A program made the position numbers and the translations under genes. The notes beneath the pieces are model-generated. The model saw only the letters and a list, made by a program, of their open reading frames with translations. It did no database searches and was not told where the DNA came from. A stretch of DNA of 64,000 nucleotides from Trichomonas vaginalis G3. Its lineage: Eukaryota > Parabasalia > Trichomonadida > Trichomonadidae. Where the stretch lies: positions 14,340,522 through 14,404,521 of the forward strand of contig NC_067204.1 of NCBI RefSeq assembly GCF_026262505.1, in the 5' to 3' direction. Positions within the stretch are counted from its first letter, which is position 1. Every line of letters begins with the position of its first letter. Positions 20,613 through 31,504 of this stretch are shown in pieces.

Positions 20613-20681
20613 TTTTCAAGTCTTTAGTTAACAAACTTTAACAAAAGACATCTAAAAAATTTGAAATAATTGCAAAATAAT

Positions 20682-20793
20682 ATGCCGTCAGGTAATGCGC
20701 ACCTAAGGGAGGTGTTTTGCGGGAGCTGGGGGTATCTTGGTGAGTACTCAGGAGGCCAAGAAGGGCACCCCAACCGACATTTTGCTGACGCAT
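20682..20793 (+). ncRNA. Candidate structured RNA with a three-way junction
   Basis: In a GC-rich island, bases 20682-20691 pair with 20785-20793 (a nine-pair closing stem with one bulged C). Inside are two further hairpins. The first is CACCT/AGGTG (20700-20714, five-base loop). The second joins GGGG to CCCC, with an inner TCTTGG/CCAAGA stem (about 20728-20771). I tried SRP, RNase P, 5S and snRNA hallmarks and recognise none. The opposite strand would fold as well, so strand is a guess. Confidence 0.3.
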
Positions 20794-20860
20794 TGTGTAA
20801 GCAACCATTCTGATAACCGCTCAAACCGTCGGGACAAAATAATTTATGAAATTATAAGTC

Positions 20861-21116
20861 ATCTTTCTAATACATATTTTTGGAAGGGCGTAAGATACGC
20901 CAACTTAAATATATTATTAAATATGAGAAAATCGCTCAACAAAAAAACAATTCTTTCAAAAAGTTTAAAATTTATCTTTCTAATACATATTTTTGGAAGG
21001 GCGTAAGATACGCCAACTTAAATATATTATTAAATATGAGAAAATCGCTCAACAAAAAAACAATTCTTTCAAAAAGTTTGACATTGATCTTTCTAATACA
21101 TATCCTATGGAAGGAG
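20861..21116. repeat. 113-bp tandem repeat, about 2.3 copies
   Basis: Units begin at 20861, 20974 and 21087 (ATCTTTCTAATACATAT). The first two are virtually identical; the third is partial and diverged. Each full unit contains a small perfect hairpin, GGCGTA-AGA-TACGCC. It looks like a short satellite array; no coding role is evident. Confidence 0.85.
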
Positions 21117-22327
21117 TTTACATTCACAAAATAAAAACCAGTTCAAAATCTTATTACTCCTTGAATTAAAATCATTTAATTTCAAATCCATTCCAAATCC
21201 TTAAATCTGTATTAAAATCATTTTGCCAACAACCAACACAATACAAATTACATTTCCATATATCTTCTTGTCCATTTTAATTTTTTATCTCATTTTATTT
21301 AATTTTATTTAAAGCATATAGACATCGAGATCCTTTACACATAGTTATATAAAAGTCAAATACATAATAAATTCTTAATTCTAGAGATATCTCAAAATCT
21401 CAATTTTTTAATTTAAAATACCTTTCATTTTTCACAGTACTATCACAACAAACAAGCCATTTACTAATTAACACATATAAGAAAAATATCAAATTACAAA
21501 ACAACTTTCAATATCATTCGCATCAAATTCTATTTTTTCATAATTATCAACTACATGTTATTATATAATATATGTCGGCGCATATTCCACTCTATACAAG
21601 TGTCAGACACACTCACACAAAGCTGTGAGATTCATACCTCTATCAGTAGGACTTTTTGAAATCTAATTGTAAATATATATTTTACTATTTTAATGATGCC
21701 ACCATATGCTATACAGTATAAAGATCTTATAGCACAATGTCTTGAACAAAATGTCATGAATATTAATTTGATTTTGAATATCTCAGCTAATAGTATTCTC
21801 CATGTATGAGCAAAGATTATCTAGTTCAGCCTTGTTTAGGTTCATTTAATATATATAATTCATAAAGTTGATGTTTTTTGATATCACTAATATTATTAAT
21901 AAATAAGCTAAGATCGTTCTAGTTATTATTGACACTTGATGTTTATATAAATATTTCAGGAATTCATTCAATCTATGATATTTTTTTCTTGCCAATAATC
22001 CCAGAACTAAGCAGATCAATATTAAGTTGAAATATGAGTTTAGGATTCTTCGGGGTATGCTAAATGTTTTCTACGATGCTGAATAACTAAAATGATTCTC
22101 CTGACAAATTCAATTTTGCTATTTGCATGTTTATTTTGAATCACCAATAAAGACATATCAAATATATTCATATGACTCCTTCAAACACAGCTATTTTAAT
22201 AACAATTAGATTTCAAACAACGAATAATTATATAATAATGTGTTGGGCTTAAATTTTAGTGAAGCTTTATAATTTTAAAAGATAGTTGTCTTGTTAAATA
22301 CAGTTAGACAGCTTTCAAAAAATCTCA
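21117..22327. other. AT-rich stretch left of the Polinton
   Basis: I see no gene, RNA or repeat. It is the original host flank into which the Polinton inserted. Confidence 0.55.
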
Positions 22328-22333
22328 AATAAT
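22328..22333. repeat. Left target-site duplication AATAAT
   Basis: Six bases AATAAT directly precede the left terminal repeat and recur directly after the right one (38005-38010). Polintons make 6-bp duplications on integration. Confidence 0.8.
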
Positions 22334-22717
22334 AGTAGTAGGATATGATGGGTTTAGTGACTTTTTTTGTAAACGTAAGAATTCATACAATATCGAGCGA
22401 TTTTGTATCATTTTTTTTAACATATGAAGTAAAAAATGTATGATTCTTACGGTTTTTATTCTTACGTTTTTGAATAAATCAAGATTTAAAAAATTTTCAA
22501 AATTGTAAGACATTTACACTCAGCCCAAACATAATGAAATAAATCATTAAAAAATTAACATTAATTTTAAAATAATTTTTTTTATCTTTTATAAAAGAAG
22601 CTATATATAGATGATGTCAGATATTCGGCGATTAATTAAACATTGTTTAAATCCTGAATGGAATCAATGGAGTCATAATCAAAGACCTCATAAACGAGTA
22701 AAAGAAATTAGAAATAA
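22334..22717 (+). repeat. Left terminal inverted repeat of the Polinton
   Basis: It begins AGTAGTAGGATATGATGG and mirrors 37637-38004. The inner end contains a small open frame (22611-22736, 41 codons, starting MMSDIRRLIKHCLNPEWNQW). Its counterpart in the right repeat (37621-37728, minus) is slightly shorter because the repeats differ by a small insertion. Confidence 0.93.
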
Positions 22718-22779
22718 ACTTCTTACGAAAAATTAAAACTTAGTTATGTTTATTATTTTATTTTTTTATTTTGTATGAA

Positions 22780-23862
22780 ATGACCGTCAAAACTAACAAC
22801 GTTAAAAAATTAGGATTCACAAACGAGGAAATAAAGGATATATTAGAGGAGGTGGGTTATGAAGTTGATAAATATTATTTAAGAAATTGTAAAAAATTCG
22901 CGGAGTTATTAAATGATTTAGATTATGATGGAAAAATGAATAAAGATGATGTTATAAATTTCTTATATCCCACATCTGAAGAAGAAAAACCTAAAGAACC
23001 TGATGTTTTCCCTGAATATTATGAAGAACGGATTAAAGATGATGAATACAATGAAATTGAAAGACTGAAAAAAATAAGAGATGAAATAGATGAAAAAATT
23101 AAGGAATTAAGAGAAGTTGAAAAATATAATGAAAATGAAGTAGAGGGTTTAATGAATATCCCAGCTTCAGAATCAGAAGGTCAGAAATCTCATGAAGAAA
23201 GATATAAAAATTATGTCTCAGAATCAACACAAAATTTATTAGATGGTGAAATAGACGAAACACTTTCAGAAGAAGGTACTAAATTTATTCGTAAACATAA
23301 GTTACAATTTATTGATAATGAAGAATACCCCTGTATCCTACTTTCACCACCTTTAGATTCCGAAAAATTCAAAAAAGCTCTTAAAAACGTGACATATGCA
23401 ACTAATACGATTAAAAAGAAGATCATGATATTTACACAAATTATTATTTAAATAAATGCACAGGTGTTGATAAAGTTTTTGATTTATTAGATAAAATATC
23501 AAAAGAAACCATTGGAACATATAAAATTTTGTGTGATTGTGGTTTCATTGTTGAAGATACTAATAATGTTTCATATGAAAGAACAGCACCGAAGGAAGAC
23601 GAAGTGGAAAGGTCTATACCATTCGTTATTAAGAATATAAAAGATATGAAAACGTATAAGCATTATATTTATTCATTTATTTCAAAAAAATGGAAGCAAC
23701 CCATAAAACATCTTCTCATCATTTTATAGCTATTCATACATTCCTTTTCAAAGTTGTGAAATTAAATAAGACAGGAATTAGATTTAATGTATCAGGGTAC
23801 GCATTCTTGAGTAAATTAAAATGTATTCGTCACGTCGCAGATGAAAAATTTATGTGTTCTTA
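22780..23862 (+). pseudogene. Polinton gene of unknown function, broken
   Basis: The first part encodes an acidic, Lys/Glu-rich protein with a probable coiled coil (about 90-120 residues in) and no recognisable domain. Later sequence to about 23862 reads as protein of similar composition with a CDCGFIVEDT motif, suggesting the region is one or two genes with a few breaks. It is preceded by the T-rich box seen upstream of other genes of this element (TTTATTTTTTTATT before the ATG). It lies left of the polymerase and on the same strand. Confidence 0.5.
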
Positions 23863-23931
23863 ATTCATTTTATGGGCTTTAAAAAATAAACTTTATTTTT
23901 ATTTATTTTTTAATTTTTTATTCTTACATAA

Positions 23932-26900
23932 ATGAACAAAAACGGAACAGCTAAAATGAATGATAATCAAATTAGAGCAGAAGGTAGAAGGTTATTTAAA
24001 CGCTTCTATAACATTCCTGATGGTGCTAATCCTAAAACTCGTAGAAGCTATTTAAATGAAGCAATAGATGCATATGAAGGGTTTGACATTTCATCAGAAA
24101 GTGAGAGATTAGCGAGAATGTTAAATGTTAATATTGATTTCTATTATTGTGATCCTCAACCAGAAGACGTGGACATAAATAAGGTAGACTTTCCATTAGT
24201 GGAATCAATAATGATAGATCCAGAATTTGAAACAGTAAATATTTTATTAACACAGAGTCCATGTGGAAAACTTCACGCTGACAGAATAACAGACGTTGAA
24301 GCACTCACCGGCTATAAAGTTTGTCCATATTGTAAAGAAGAAGTTTATTCTATCCGTGATGATCCAGAAAGGAAAAACCAAAGAAGATTTTTAAAGCATT
24401 GTGAGAAATGTAAAGAAAATAATGGAAGATTAATTCAAGACGTTCAGTTGCAAAAGACACAGCAACCATATGCGCCACATATTACGAAACAAATATATCA
24501 GTGGTTATTAGCTCACAATTTGCAGAAATATTATAAACTGACAAGATATTATATTACTTTTGACTTTGAAACATTAGAGACTAAAGAAGAATTACAACTT
24601 TCTGAGTGTGCAACTTTGAACGCTTACTTAAAACCATTCATGGTATCATCAACGGTTAAATTAAACGATAAAACATATACGAGGAATTTTTGCTTAACTT
24701 CGAGTGATTCTTTTATTTCTGATTGGATTGAGTTTTTATTTTCAACCTGTTCATTAGTTTTTGAATCAAATATGAGTCAATACAATGAATTTTGAAGTCG
24801 CAAACGGCTGGGACTTTGTCCCATACATTAAATGAAAACAGAAGGAAGCATTTAAAGAACTTCTAGATGAGGAATTCAATAAAGTGAATATCATAGGTTT
24901 TAATTCGGGAAAGTTTGATTTAAATTTAATTCTTCGTGATTTAAACACTGCAAAATGGAAAATAAAATCAATGCTGGGTTCATCTTCACAATTTAAGCAA
25001 ATCATTGTAAAGAAAACAAACGTTCCATATGAATTGAGATTTATTGACATCAGAAATTATATAGCGGGTGGGACATTAGACCAATTCACTCAAGATTTCG
25101 GAAACAATAAATCACGTGTTAAATCCTTTTTCCCTTATCAATTCATCACATGGAGAATTACGAAGAAGAATTATATAAAGAGGAACCATTCACGAAAGAT
25201 TCATTTTATTCAGCATTAACCCAAGAAACTATATCAGATAGTGATTATCAAATATATCTCAATGATGCTAAAAATTTTAAGAATAGATTAGAATATTTTA
25301 TTCATTATTGCAATAAAGATGTTGAAATTATGATTGACCCAATCGATAAAATTATTGAAGAAACATTTGTTTATAAAATTGACACGCTTCATAATCTTTC
25401 TTTATCATCGAATGCTTCAATGATTCGTTACGCTTTAGCATATAAAGACTTTAATCATAATGAAAAATATCCTGAGGAAGAGATAGAATCAAGTTTGAAT
25501 TAACGAAAAAGTATTGGAAATATAAATTGAATCATATAAGAAACAAGATGAAAAAGCAGAAAGGATACTAAAAATAATGTTTCAATGGATGATTTTCAAT
25601 ACTATCACGATTTAATCCTTTCATCTAAATGCAAAATGTGTGGTAAAGCGTTTACATATGCAAATAAACCAACATTGGATAGAATCGATAATGAAAAACC
25701 ACATACCAAAGAAAATTGTCAGTTAATGTGTTGTTATTGCAATGTCGTAAAATCAAATAAAGATGAAGATGTTCAACGTTTAAGAATCAATTTAAGAAAT
25801 TATGCATTAAAAAATAATTTACCAATGACTTTAGATTCAGTTGAAGCTTATCACATTCTCCGTAATGGAATTACTGGTGGTTTATCAAATGTTCAACATA
25901 GAGTAAATCTTAAAGGAATCACGCACATTAATAAACTTGCATATAATCCAGAAACTAAAACTGTATCAAATGAGGACACCACCAACATTATGACTCATTT
26001 CGTTGGTGTTGATTTTAATTCATTATATCCTTCATCATTTTCATCTAATCCTCATGATTTCATTCAATATACCGACCATAAAATGTATATGCCGGGAAGA
26101 TTGAATGGTGTTATCATTTGTGATACAGCAACAAAGAAAGCAAAAGCACTGGGAATAATTAAGAAGAAAAATACTTTATTCGTGGCTGAAGTAAAGGGTC
26201 ACATTGATGAAAAATACATTAATGATTACATAAACTTTTTACCGATAATAAGAAACTTAGATATTATCACAGATGAAAAAACAATTGGCAGTTTTATGTA
26301 TAATTACATGAAATCAAACAATCTACCGGTTGACCCGAAACAGAGGAAATTAACTCAGTTAGCATCAACACACAACCAATATCAACCATTTTCTTCTTAT
26401 TATCTTTGGTATCTAATAGACAGATTTCATTTTATCATTGATGACATTCAATCAATTTTAACATTTACTAAAAACACTTGTTTTAATGAATTTGCGAACA
26501 ATTTATGAACGAAAGACAAAAGGCTGAATTAGAAGGAAATAAAGGAAAAAGTTTATTTTGCAAGATTTCACTTAATGGATCATATGGTTACGATGCAATG
26601 AATACACAAAATTACGCAAAGACTAAAATAATGAATGCACAGAAGGCACGCGTTGCATGTATGTCAAATAAGTTTAAAAACATAAGAGAAATAGGTGAAG
26701 ATACATATCAAGTGATGCTTAAAGATAGATTTTATAGATGTGATACATGTTTACAAGAGGCATTCTTCACTTTAGATAATGCTAAATACTGGTATTTGGT
26801 TTTCATTTATGATTTTATGTATAAATGCATGAATGTTAATCGTTTTCATTTCATTGAAGGTGATACTGATTCATCTTATTGGGCAATCGCTGGCGACCCA

Positions 26901-27386
26901 AATCTTCCTAACACTCAAGCATTTCAAGCAATTGTTACCGATAAACAATTTTTATGATAAAAACATTTTCAAATTCGCCATTTGATTTCTTCTGTTTTGA
27001 TGAGAAATTTAAACCTAAATTAAAGAATAAAGCTGAAGAAAAAGCACATGAGAAGAATTATTGGTTTAGCAATTGAGAAACAAGGTGATAACATGGTTGC
27101 TTTATGCCCTAAGTGTTATACATCATTCAACGGTTCAATTGATGGAAGTGATTTTAAAAAGATTGCACAAAAAATGAAAGGTGTTAGTTTACGACAAAAT
27201 AAACAATTAACACCTAAAAATTATTTGGATATAATAAATGATAAAGTGATATTTGATGGTCAGAATATTAATTTACAACTTAAAAACGGGTCAATGACTC
27301 GCTTAACAATCGGTAAGACTGCATTAACAGGAGCACACACTAAGGCTGTATGTTGTGAAAATGGATGTTGTATGCCATTTATTTAA
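23932..27386 (+). pseudogene. Protein-primed family B DNA polymerase of the Polinton, broken
   Basis: This span encodes the element's replicative polymerase, as judged by family B landmarks in order. They are a Cys-rich zinc-type region, a 3'-5' exonuclease motif (FDFETLE), an HNH-like Cys/His module, polymerase motif A (DFNSLYPS), a motif B-like KISLNGSYGYD and motif C (DTDSSY). In the family this enzyme copies the element from a terminal protein primer. About five breaks interrupt the region, so this copy should not make a full enzyme. The HNH-like module lies immediately before motif A, an unusual place. It sits between the unknown left gene and the integrase, all on the plus strand. Confidence 0.9.
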
Positions 27387-27512
27387 TACAATTTAAAATT
27401 TTATTTTTAATAAAATGCCACAGAAGAGACAAAAGGAACCGTTAATGATGGTTTTGATACTATGATTCAAAGAGGCGGGCACCCTTAAAACACTTATTTT
27501 ATTTTTATATAA

Positions 27513-29033
27513 ATGAATAGCGCAGATTTAAAAAATTTAATTTATGATTTAGTACTTAATCAAAATTTTCTTACTTATTATGAATTAAAATCATATCTCC
27601 AAAAATATAATAAAAATATAACGGGTGATGATGTGGATTATTATTATCCGTATTATAAAAATGAAATTTTGAAATATCATGATAAAATAATTTCTAAAAT
27701 TAAAGACAAAATTAAAAATAATGAATATACAAAGGAAAAAACTAAATCACAACTTAAACAATTGAAAGATTTCAAAAATAAAGTATTAACAGAAGAAGAT
27801 ATTGATGAATTATATAAATTATATAATCATGAGCCGCAAAAAACAAAGGAACAAAAACAAAAGGTGCAAAACGCCCAGGTCCTTCAGACCATAAATGAAG
27901 CACAAGCTTTAATTTATGATTCATTAGTTAAACCATATTCAGCCCGACTTTTAAATGAAGATCAACTTTTGGAATTCATCCTTCAACATAAACTCGAAGC
28001 GGGAAAGTATATCAAACCTTTATATACAGCATATTTAAAACAAATGAATAGAATACATCCAGAATTAATGAAGGGGGGAATGAAATCCAAAATCAAAGCA
28101 GATAAAATTAAACCACTTGCAACACCAAAACCTCCAACGACAGTACCTCCTCCTCCTTCAGTTAATCCTTCATCATTCACTTTATTATATCCATTTCAAA
28201 CATTAAAGAAGCAAAAAGATTTTAAAAAGGATTTCAAGATATTAAATAAACCAATTGACCCGAAAATTCAACCGTTAAAGGAAAAATTTAGTCGCCCTTC
28301 ATTTGCTCCATATCCATATTCATACGAAATCGATCATCTGGAATATTCAAAAGGAAACGTTACTTATTTATTTGCCATTAACATTAACACTAGATATTTA
28401 TATTGCATTCCAGTGAAAGGGAAAACAGAACAGGAAACAAGAAGAGCTATACAATACTTACTAGATCATGAAAGAGTAGATAATATCAGGGGTGATGGTG
28501 ATAAAGGATTTCAGGCAGCTATGGCTCATTATTTCCCACAAATTAATTTTTTCTTTTCATCCTCTCCATATACGTTTCATAATAAAATAGTTGATGCGGT
28601 AATGAGAACTCTTAGAGATGCGTTAGGGGTTAACGGTCAGATATACTGGGATGGAAATCATGACTCCATCATACAACAGTTAGTATATTATTACAATAAT
28701 ACATGGCATAGAACTATAAACATGAAACCAGTGGAAATGAAAAATGATATTTCAAAAGAATGGGAATATATTAGAAAGCAAATGGAAAGGTTGAATGATG
28801 TTAAACGTGAACAAATTAATTCGGGGCTCATGAATTTTAAACAAGGGGATAAAGTTTTGATTCATCTCGATTATGGAAAAACTGATAAATCAATGACAAA
28901 AAGAAGACGAAGATTTGACACAATAGCTGAATTTGTTAGATATATTAACGGCAATGCATTAGTTGAAGTTGACAATAAATTAATAGAAATTCCGATTTAT
29001 TTTATTACTCCATTATATTTAAATAATATTTAA
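27513..29033 (+). CDS. Polinton integrase (retroviral-type DDE fold)
   Basis: The 506-residue open frame encodes the integrase that inserts the element. The N-terminal 190 residues are Lys/Gln-rich and probably coiled coil, with a proline-rich linker (PPTTVPPPPS). The rve-type catalytic core covers about 270-400 (YEIDHLEY, IRGDGDKGFQAAM, NKIVDAVMRTLRDAL, YYNNTWHRTI). A C-terminal SH3/chromo-like DNA-binding region (FKQGDKVLIHLDYG) follows. The reading frame is uninterrupted over the expected length, unlike the polymerase. The start is preceded by TTATTTTTATATAA, the element's own upstream box. A peptide KVQNAQVLQTI near residue 120 recurs in another gene of the element at about 30.7 kb. Confidence 0.9.
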   Translation: MNSADLKNLIYDLVLNQNFLTYYELKSYLQKYNKNITGDDVDYYYPYYKNEILKYHDKIISKIKDKIKNNEYTKEKTKSQLKQLKDFKNKVLTEEDIDELYKLYNHEPQKTKEQKQKVQNAQVLQTINEAQALIYDSLVKPYSARLLNEDQLLEFILQHKLEAGKYIKPLYTAYLKQMNRIHPELMKGGMKSKIKADKIKPLATPKPPTTVPPPPSVNPSSFTLLYPFQTLKKQKDFKKDFKILNKPIDPKIQPLKEKFSRPSFAPYPYSYEIDHLEYSKGNVTYLFAININTRYLYCIPVKGKTEQETRRAIQYLLDHERVDNIRGDGDKGFQAAMAHYFPQINFFFSSSPYTFHNKIVDAVMRTLRDALGVNGQIYWDGNHDSIIQQLVYYYNNTWHRTINMKPVEMKNDISKEWEYIRKQMERLNDVKREQINSGLMNFKQGDKVLIHLDYGKTDKSMTKRRRRFDTIAEFVRYINGNALVEVDNKLIEIPIYFITPLYLNNI

Positions 29034-29052
29034 TTTTTTTATTTCGTAAGAA

Positions 29053-29325
29053 ATGAGTGACAACAAAGCAGCCAAGAGTCCAGACAATGAATATAAAAAG
29101 AAACTAAACAGAATTAAATCAAAAATATGCTATTGCAAAAAGAAGCCGCAATGCGGTGGGGCTGAAAACGATGAAGAGAGGAAAGAAATAATCGAAAAAT
29201 TAGAAACTTACCGTTCAATCCTTAAACTGAGTGAAGCAAAAATAAAAGAATTTAATAGAATAAATAAATTGATTGGAAGAGATGAATTTAATAAAGATGA
29301 ATTTTTAAACTCAATCCAAATTTAA
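29053..29325 (+). CDS. Small lysine-rich Polinton protein, unknown
   Basis: It has 90 residues, is basic and helical, with a short Cys cluster (CYCKKKPQC). I do not recognise it. It follows the integrase by 20 bases on the same strand and has the same T-rich box upstream, so it is probably expressed. Its 3' end overlaps the small minus-strand frame by four bases. Confidence 0.55.
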   Translation: MSDNKAAKSPDNEYKKKLNRIKSKICYCKKKPQCGGAENDEERKEIIEKLETYRSILKLSEAKIKEFNRINKLIGRDEFNKDEFLNSIQI

Positions 29326-29483
29326 TTTTTATTCCTCTTCGACAACGTCTCTTCGAGACGCCGAACCCTTCTGGGTTCTTCTCGGTTTTCGTGGTTTTTG
29401 TTTTTAATTCGTTCTTGCATCATTTTTATCATTTCCTCCCTTGTTATGATTCGTGGTAAATTTTGAGCTTGTGGGGTATCCAT
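29322..29483 (-). CDS. Small 53-residue Polinton frame
   Basis: A minus-strand frame starts MDTPQAQNLPRIITREEM and is charged and helical. The upstream sequence TTTTATTTTTATATAA directly before the ATG is the same box found before the integrase, which supports a real gene. Function unknown. It is convergent with the 90-residue frame. Confidence 0.45.
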   Translation of the reverse strand: MDTPQAQNLPRIITREEMIKMMQERIKNKNHENREEPRRVRRLEETLSKRNKN

Positions 29484-29570
29484 TTATATAAAAATAAAAT
29501 TTTGTTATCAATTATTTCTGCAGTTCATCCATTACTTCATTACCTAATTAATTACAGACATAAAATATAT

Positions 29571-30452
29571 TTAGTTCATTCGGTACCATGCGAATATAGT
29601 CACAAATGGTGGCATGTAATCTTTACCCAAGCCTGTTGGATTTGTTGTGAAAGTATGGACATGATTTCCTCCTGGTTCAGTTTGTCGAAAAGTCTTTTTT
29701 GCTGAATTGTTATAAGATGGAGATAAAACGTCATTGCCAGCTTTATAGTCTGAGTTGTATAATGGGTGGTCTCTTAATGAGTGGCTATGGTCGCCAGAAA
29801 AGTTTGTAGTTCCTGTATGAGTGTGCGGTGGAAGGTTTGCTTCTTTAATTTTCTTTGAACCACCGGCTTGCTTTGAATGGTTAGCACAGTATAAGAATTT
29901 GTCTACAATCTGCTTCCACGTACCAAAACCCAGAACTGTTGCGGGATTTGTTGAGTTCATTGACGTATAAATAGAACCAACAGGATATAATGTTTGAAGT
30001 ATTTCATTTTTCATGCTTGTAATCACATCATTTACTTCCGACTTCTTTGCATAATTTTCATCAACATAAGTTTTATCTGCTTTAAGGTCTAAACATCCTG
30101 AAACCCATCCTGTATCAGCTTTAACTTTAAAAGTCTCCGATGTCCATTCATGATACCATTCAACCTTTTCTTTAATTTCATTATCTTTTTCATCAACATA
30201 AGTTTTATCTGCTTTAAGGTCTAAACATCCTGAAACCCATCCTGTATCAGCTTTAACTTTAAAAGTCTCCGATGTCCATTCATGATACCATTCAACCTTT
30301 TCTTTAATTTCATTATCTTTTTCATCAACATAAACCAAATTTGCCTTCTTATTTAATTCACTATCCACATATTCCTTATCCACCTTCTTCATTATGTCGT
30401 TTAGGAAACCTTCTATGAATTCCTCATTTAAATTAAATCTTCCAATCTTCAA
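29571..30452 (-). CDS. Phage tail-collar/fibre-like protein of the Polinton
   Basis: The 293-residue protein has an N-terminal stalk with a 44-residue repeat in two exact copies plus a partial third (DEKDNEIKEKVEWYHEW). The C-terminal domain resembles phage tail-collar or short tail-fibre tips: LYPVGSIYTSMNSTNPATVL, GTWKQI, and His-rich PPHTHTG, DHSHS and NHVHT motifs. In phages such trimers bind the host surface, and the His pairs hold metal. In a Polinton it could be a receptor-binding fibre on the virion, which is inference. The repeat is also exact at DNA level with a 132-bp period (30061, 30193, 30325). Confidence 0.75.
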   Translation of the reverse strand: MKIGRFNLNEEFIEGFLNDIMKKVDKEYVDSELNKKANLVYVDEKDNEIKEKVEWYHEWTSETFKVKADTGWVSGCLDLKADKTYVDEKDNEIKEKVEWYHEWTSETFKVKADTGWVSGCLDLKADKTYVDENYAKKSEVNDVITSMKNEILQTLYPVGSIYTSMNSTNPATVLGFGTWKQIVDKFLYCANHSKQAGGSKKIKEANLPPHTHTGTTNFSGDHSHSLRDHPLYNSDYKAGNDVLSPSYNNSAKKTFRQTEPGGNHVHTFTTNPTGLGKDYMPPFVTIFAWYRMN

Positions 30453-30456
30453 AACT

Positions 30457-30642
30457 TTAGGAAATGCATTTAATGCGTAATATCTCTGTTCTTCTGGGAA
30501 TTGATGTTATATCATCCGTTATTCCTTTAATTTTTGAATTCATAAATAAAATTTCTTTTATATTTGATATCACTGCACCACCTTTGCAAACGAATTCGAA
30601 ATGGTCATTTTTCAATACTATCTCCAAATCTCCATATTTCAA
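30457..30642 (-). CDS. Small Polinton protein, unknown, start uncertain
   Basis: It has 61 residues from a TTG codon; similar protein sequence continues upstream to about 30730, including the peptide KAQSAQVLQTI that is shared with the integrase N-terminal region. No domain is recognised. It sits directly upstream of the tail-collar gene on the same strand. Confidence 0.4.
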   Translation of the reverse strand: MKYGDLEIVLKNDHFEFVCKGGAVISNIKEILFMNSKIKGITDDITSIPRRTEILRIKCIS

Positions 30643-30775
30643 CCTTTGCGTTTGTTCTGCCGTCTTTGAATTATATGCATATATGGCGTATGTAATGGTC
30701 TGAAGGACCTGGGCGCTTTGCGCCTTAAGTTGCTGTTGTGTTTTTAATCATTTATTACGATTTAAAAATAAATAT

Positions 30776-31402
30776 TTAATCCGTTATCTCATCAGCTATT
30801 TTCTCTATTTGAAATTGCCATAATATTTCATTCATAAATTCTAAATCACAATCAAATAGGTCAGTTATTCTAAATTTAATATTTGATAAATCTTTTGAAT
30901 GAAGAATAAATGAATTCCCGGATAATTGAAACGGATATGATAAAGAAAATGTGTTTAAGTTGATGGATAAAATGTTTTGTATTGATGGGTAAGAGTTAGG
31001 GTCTAATGTTTGATGTGAAAATCTCATTGGGGTATTAACTTTATCACATTTGATTAAAATGAAATTGGAACCAGTGTCAGAATACAAAACATCCCCAACA
31101 TCTTTTTCAAAATTTAATATCCCCAACAATGAACGAAGATGAGGAGTACAAAATTTAATTTTCAGCGGGAATTTAATAAGGTTATTTATTTCATCAAGTT
31201 CAAAAAGTTTATCGGGTTTTGATTTAAAATTTTCTTCATACCATACGATAAATGATTCATTTAAATAACTTAAAATCATGTTAATATCCCATTTCGCTAT
31301 CACATTATTTATATACATATCATACGTTTTTTCAAGGTCATCTTTAATAAATGATATATAATCTGAAGGGTCTAAAAGAATGGGATTAAATTTACCACTC
31401 AC
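30776..31402 (-). CDS. Polinton protein of unknown function, possibly structural
   Basis: It has 208 residues with mixed helices and strands, no Cys cluster and no enzyme motif. An LRSLLGI segment lies mid-protein. Its place among the virion genes makes a structural role plausible, but that is inference only. The frame is open throughout. Confidence 0.55.
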   Translation of the reverse strand: MSGKFNPILLDPSDYISFIKDDLEKTYDMYINNVIAKWDINMILSYLNESFIVWYEENFKSKPDKLFELDEINNLIKFPLKIKFCTPHLRSLLGILNFEKDVGDVLYSDTGSNFILIKCDKVNTPMRFSHQTLDPNSYPSIQNILSINLNTFSLSYPFQLSGNSFILHSKDLSNIKFRITDLFDCDLEFMNEILWQFQIEKIADEITD

Positions 31403-31504
31403 AGAAACGAGAGTAACATTATAAATTCCGCTAACTGTTAAATTTAATTCACAGTATTATTCGAAATAATATTGATAATTGACATTTTTATTACGATTAA
31501 AAAT

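Noticed and set aside
20338-20634. Both-strand frames of 97-103 codons over the GC-rich repeats
   Set aside because: High GC lowers stop frequency on both strands; neither shows a family, so not called as genes.
20682-20793. SRP RNA Alu-domain identity for the GC-rich island, suggested by a TACTCAGGAGG-like run
   Set aside because: No S-domain helix 8 or UGUNR motif; similarity is too short.
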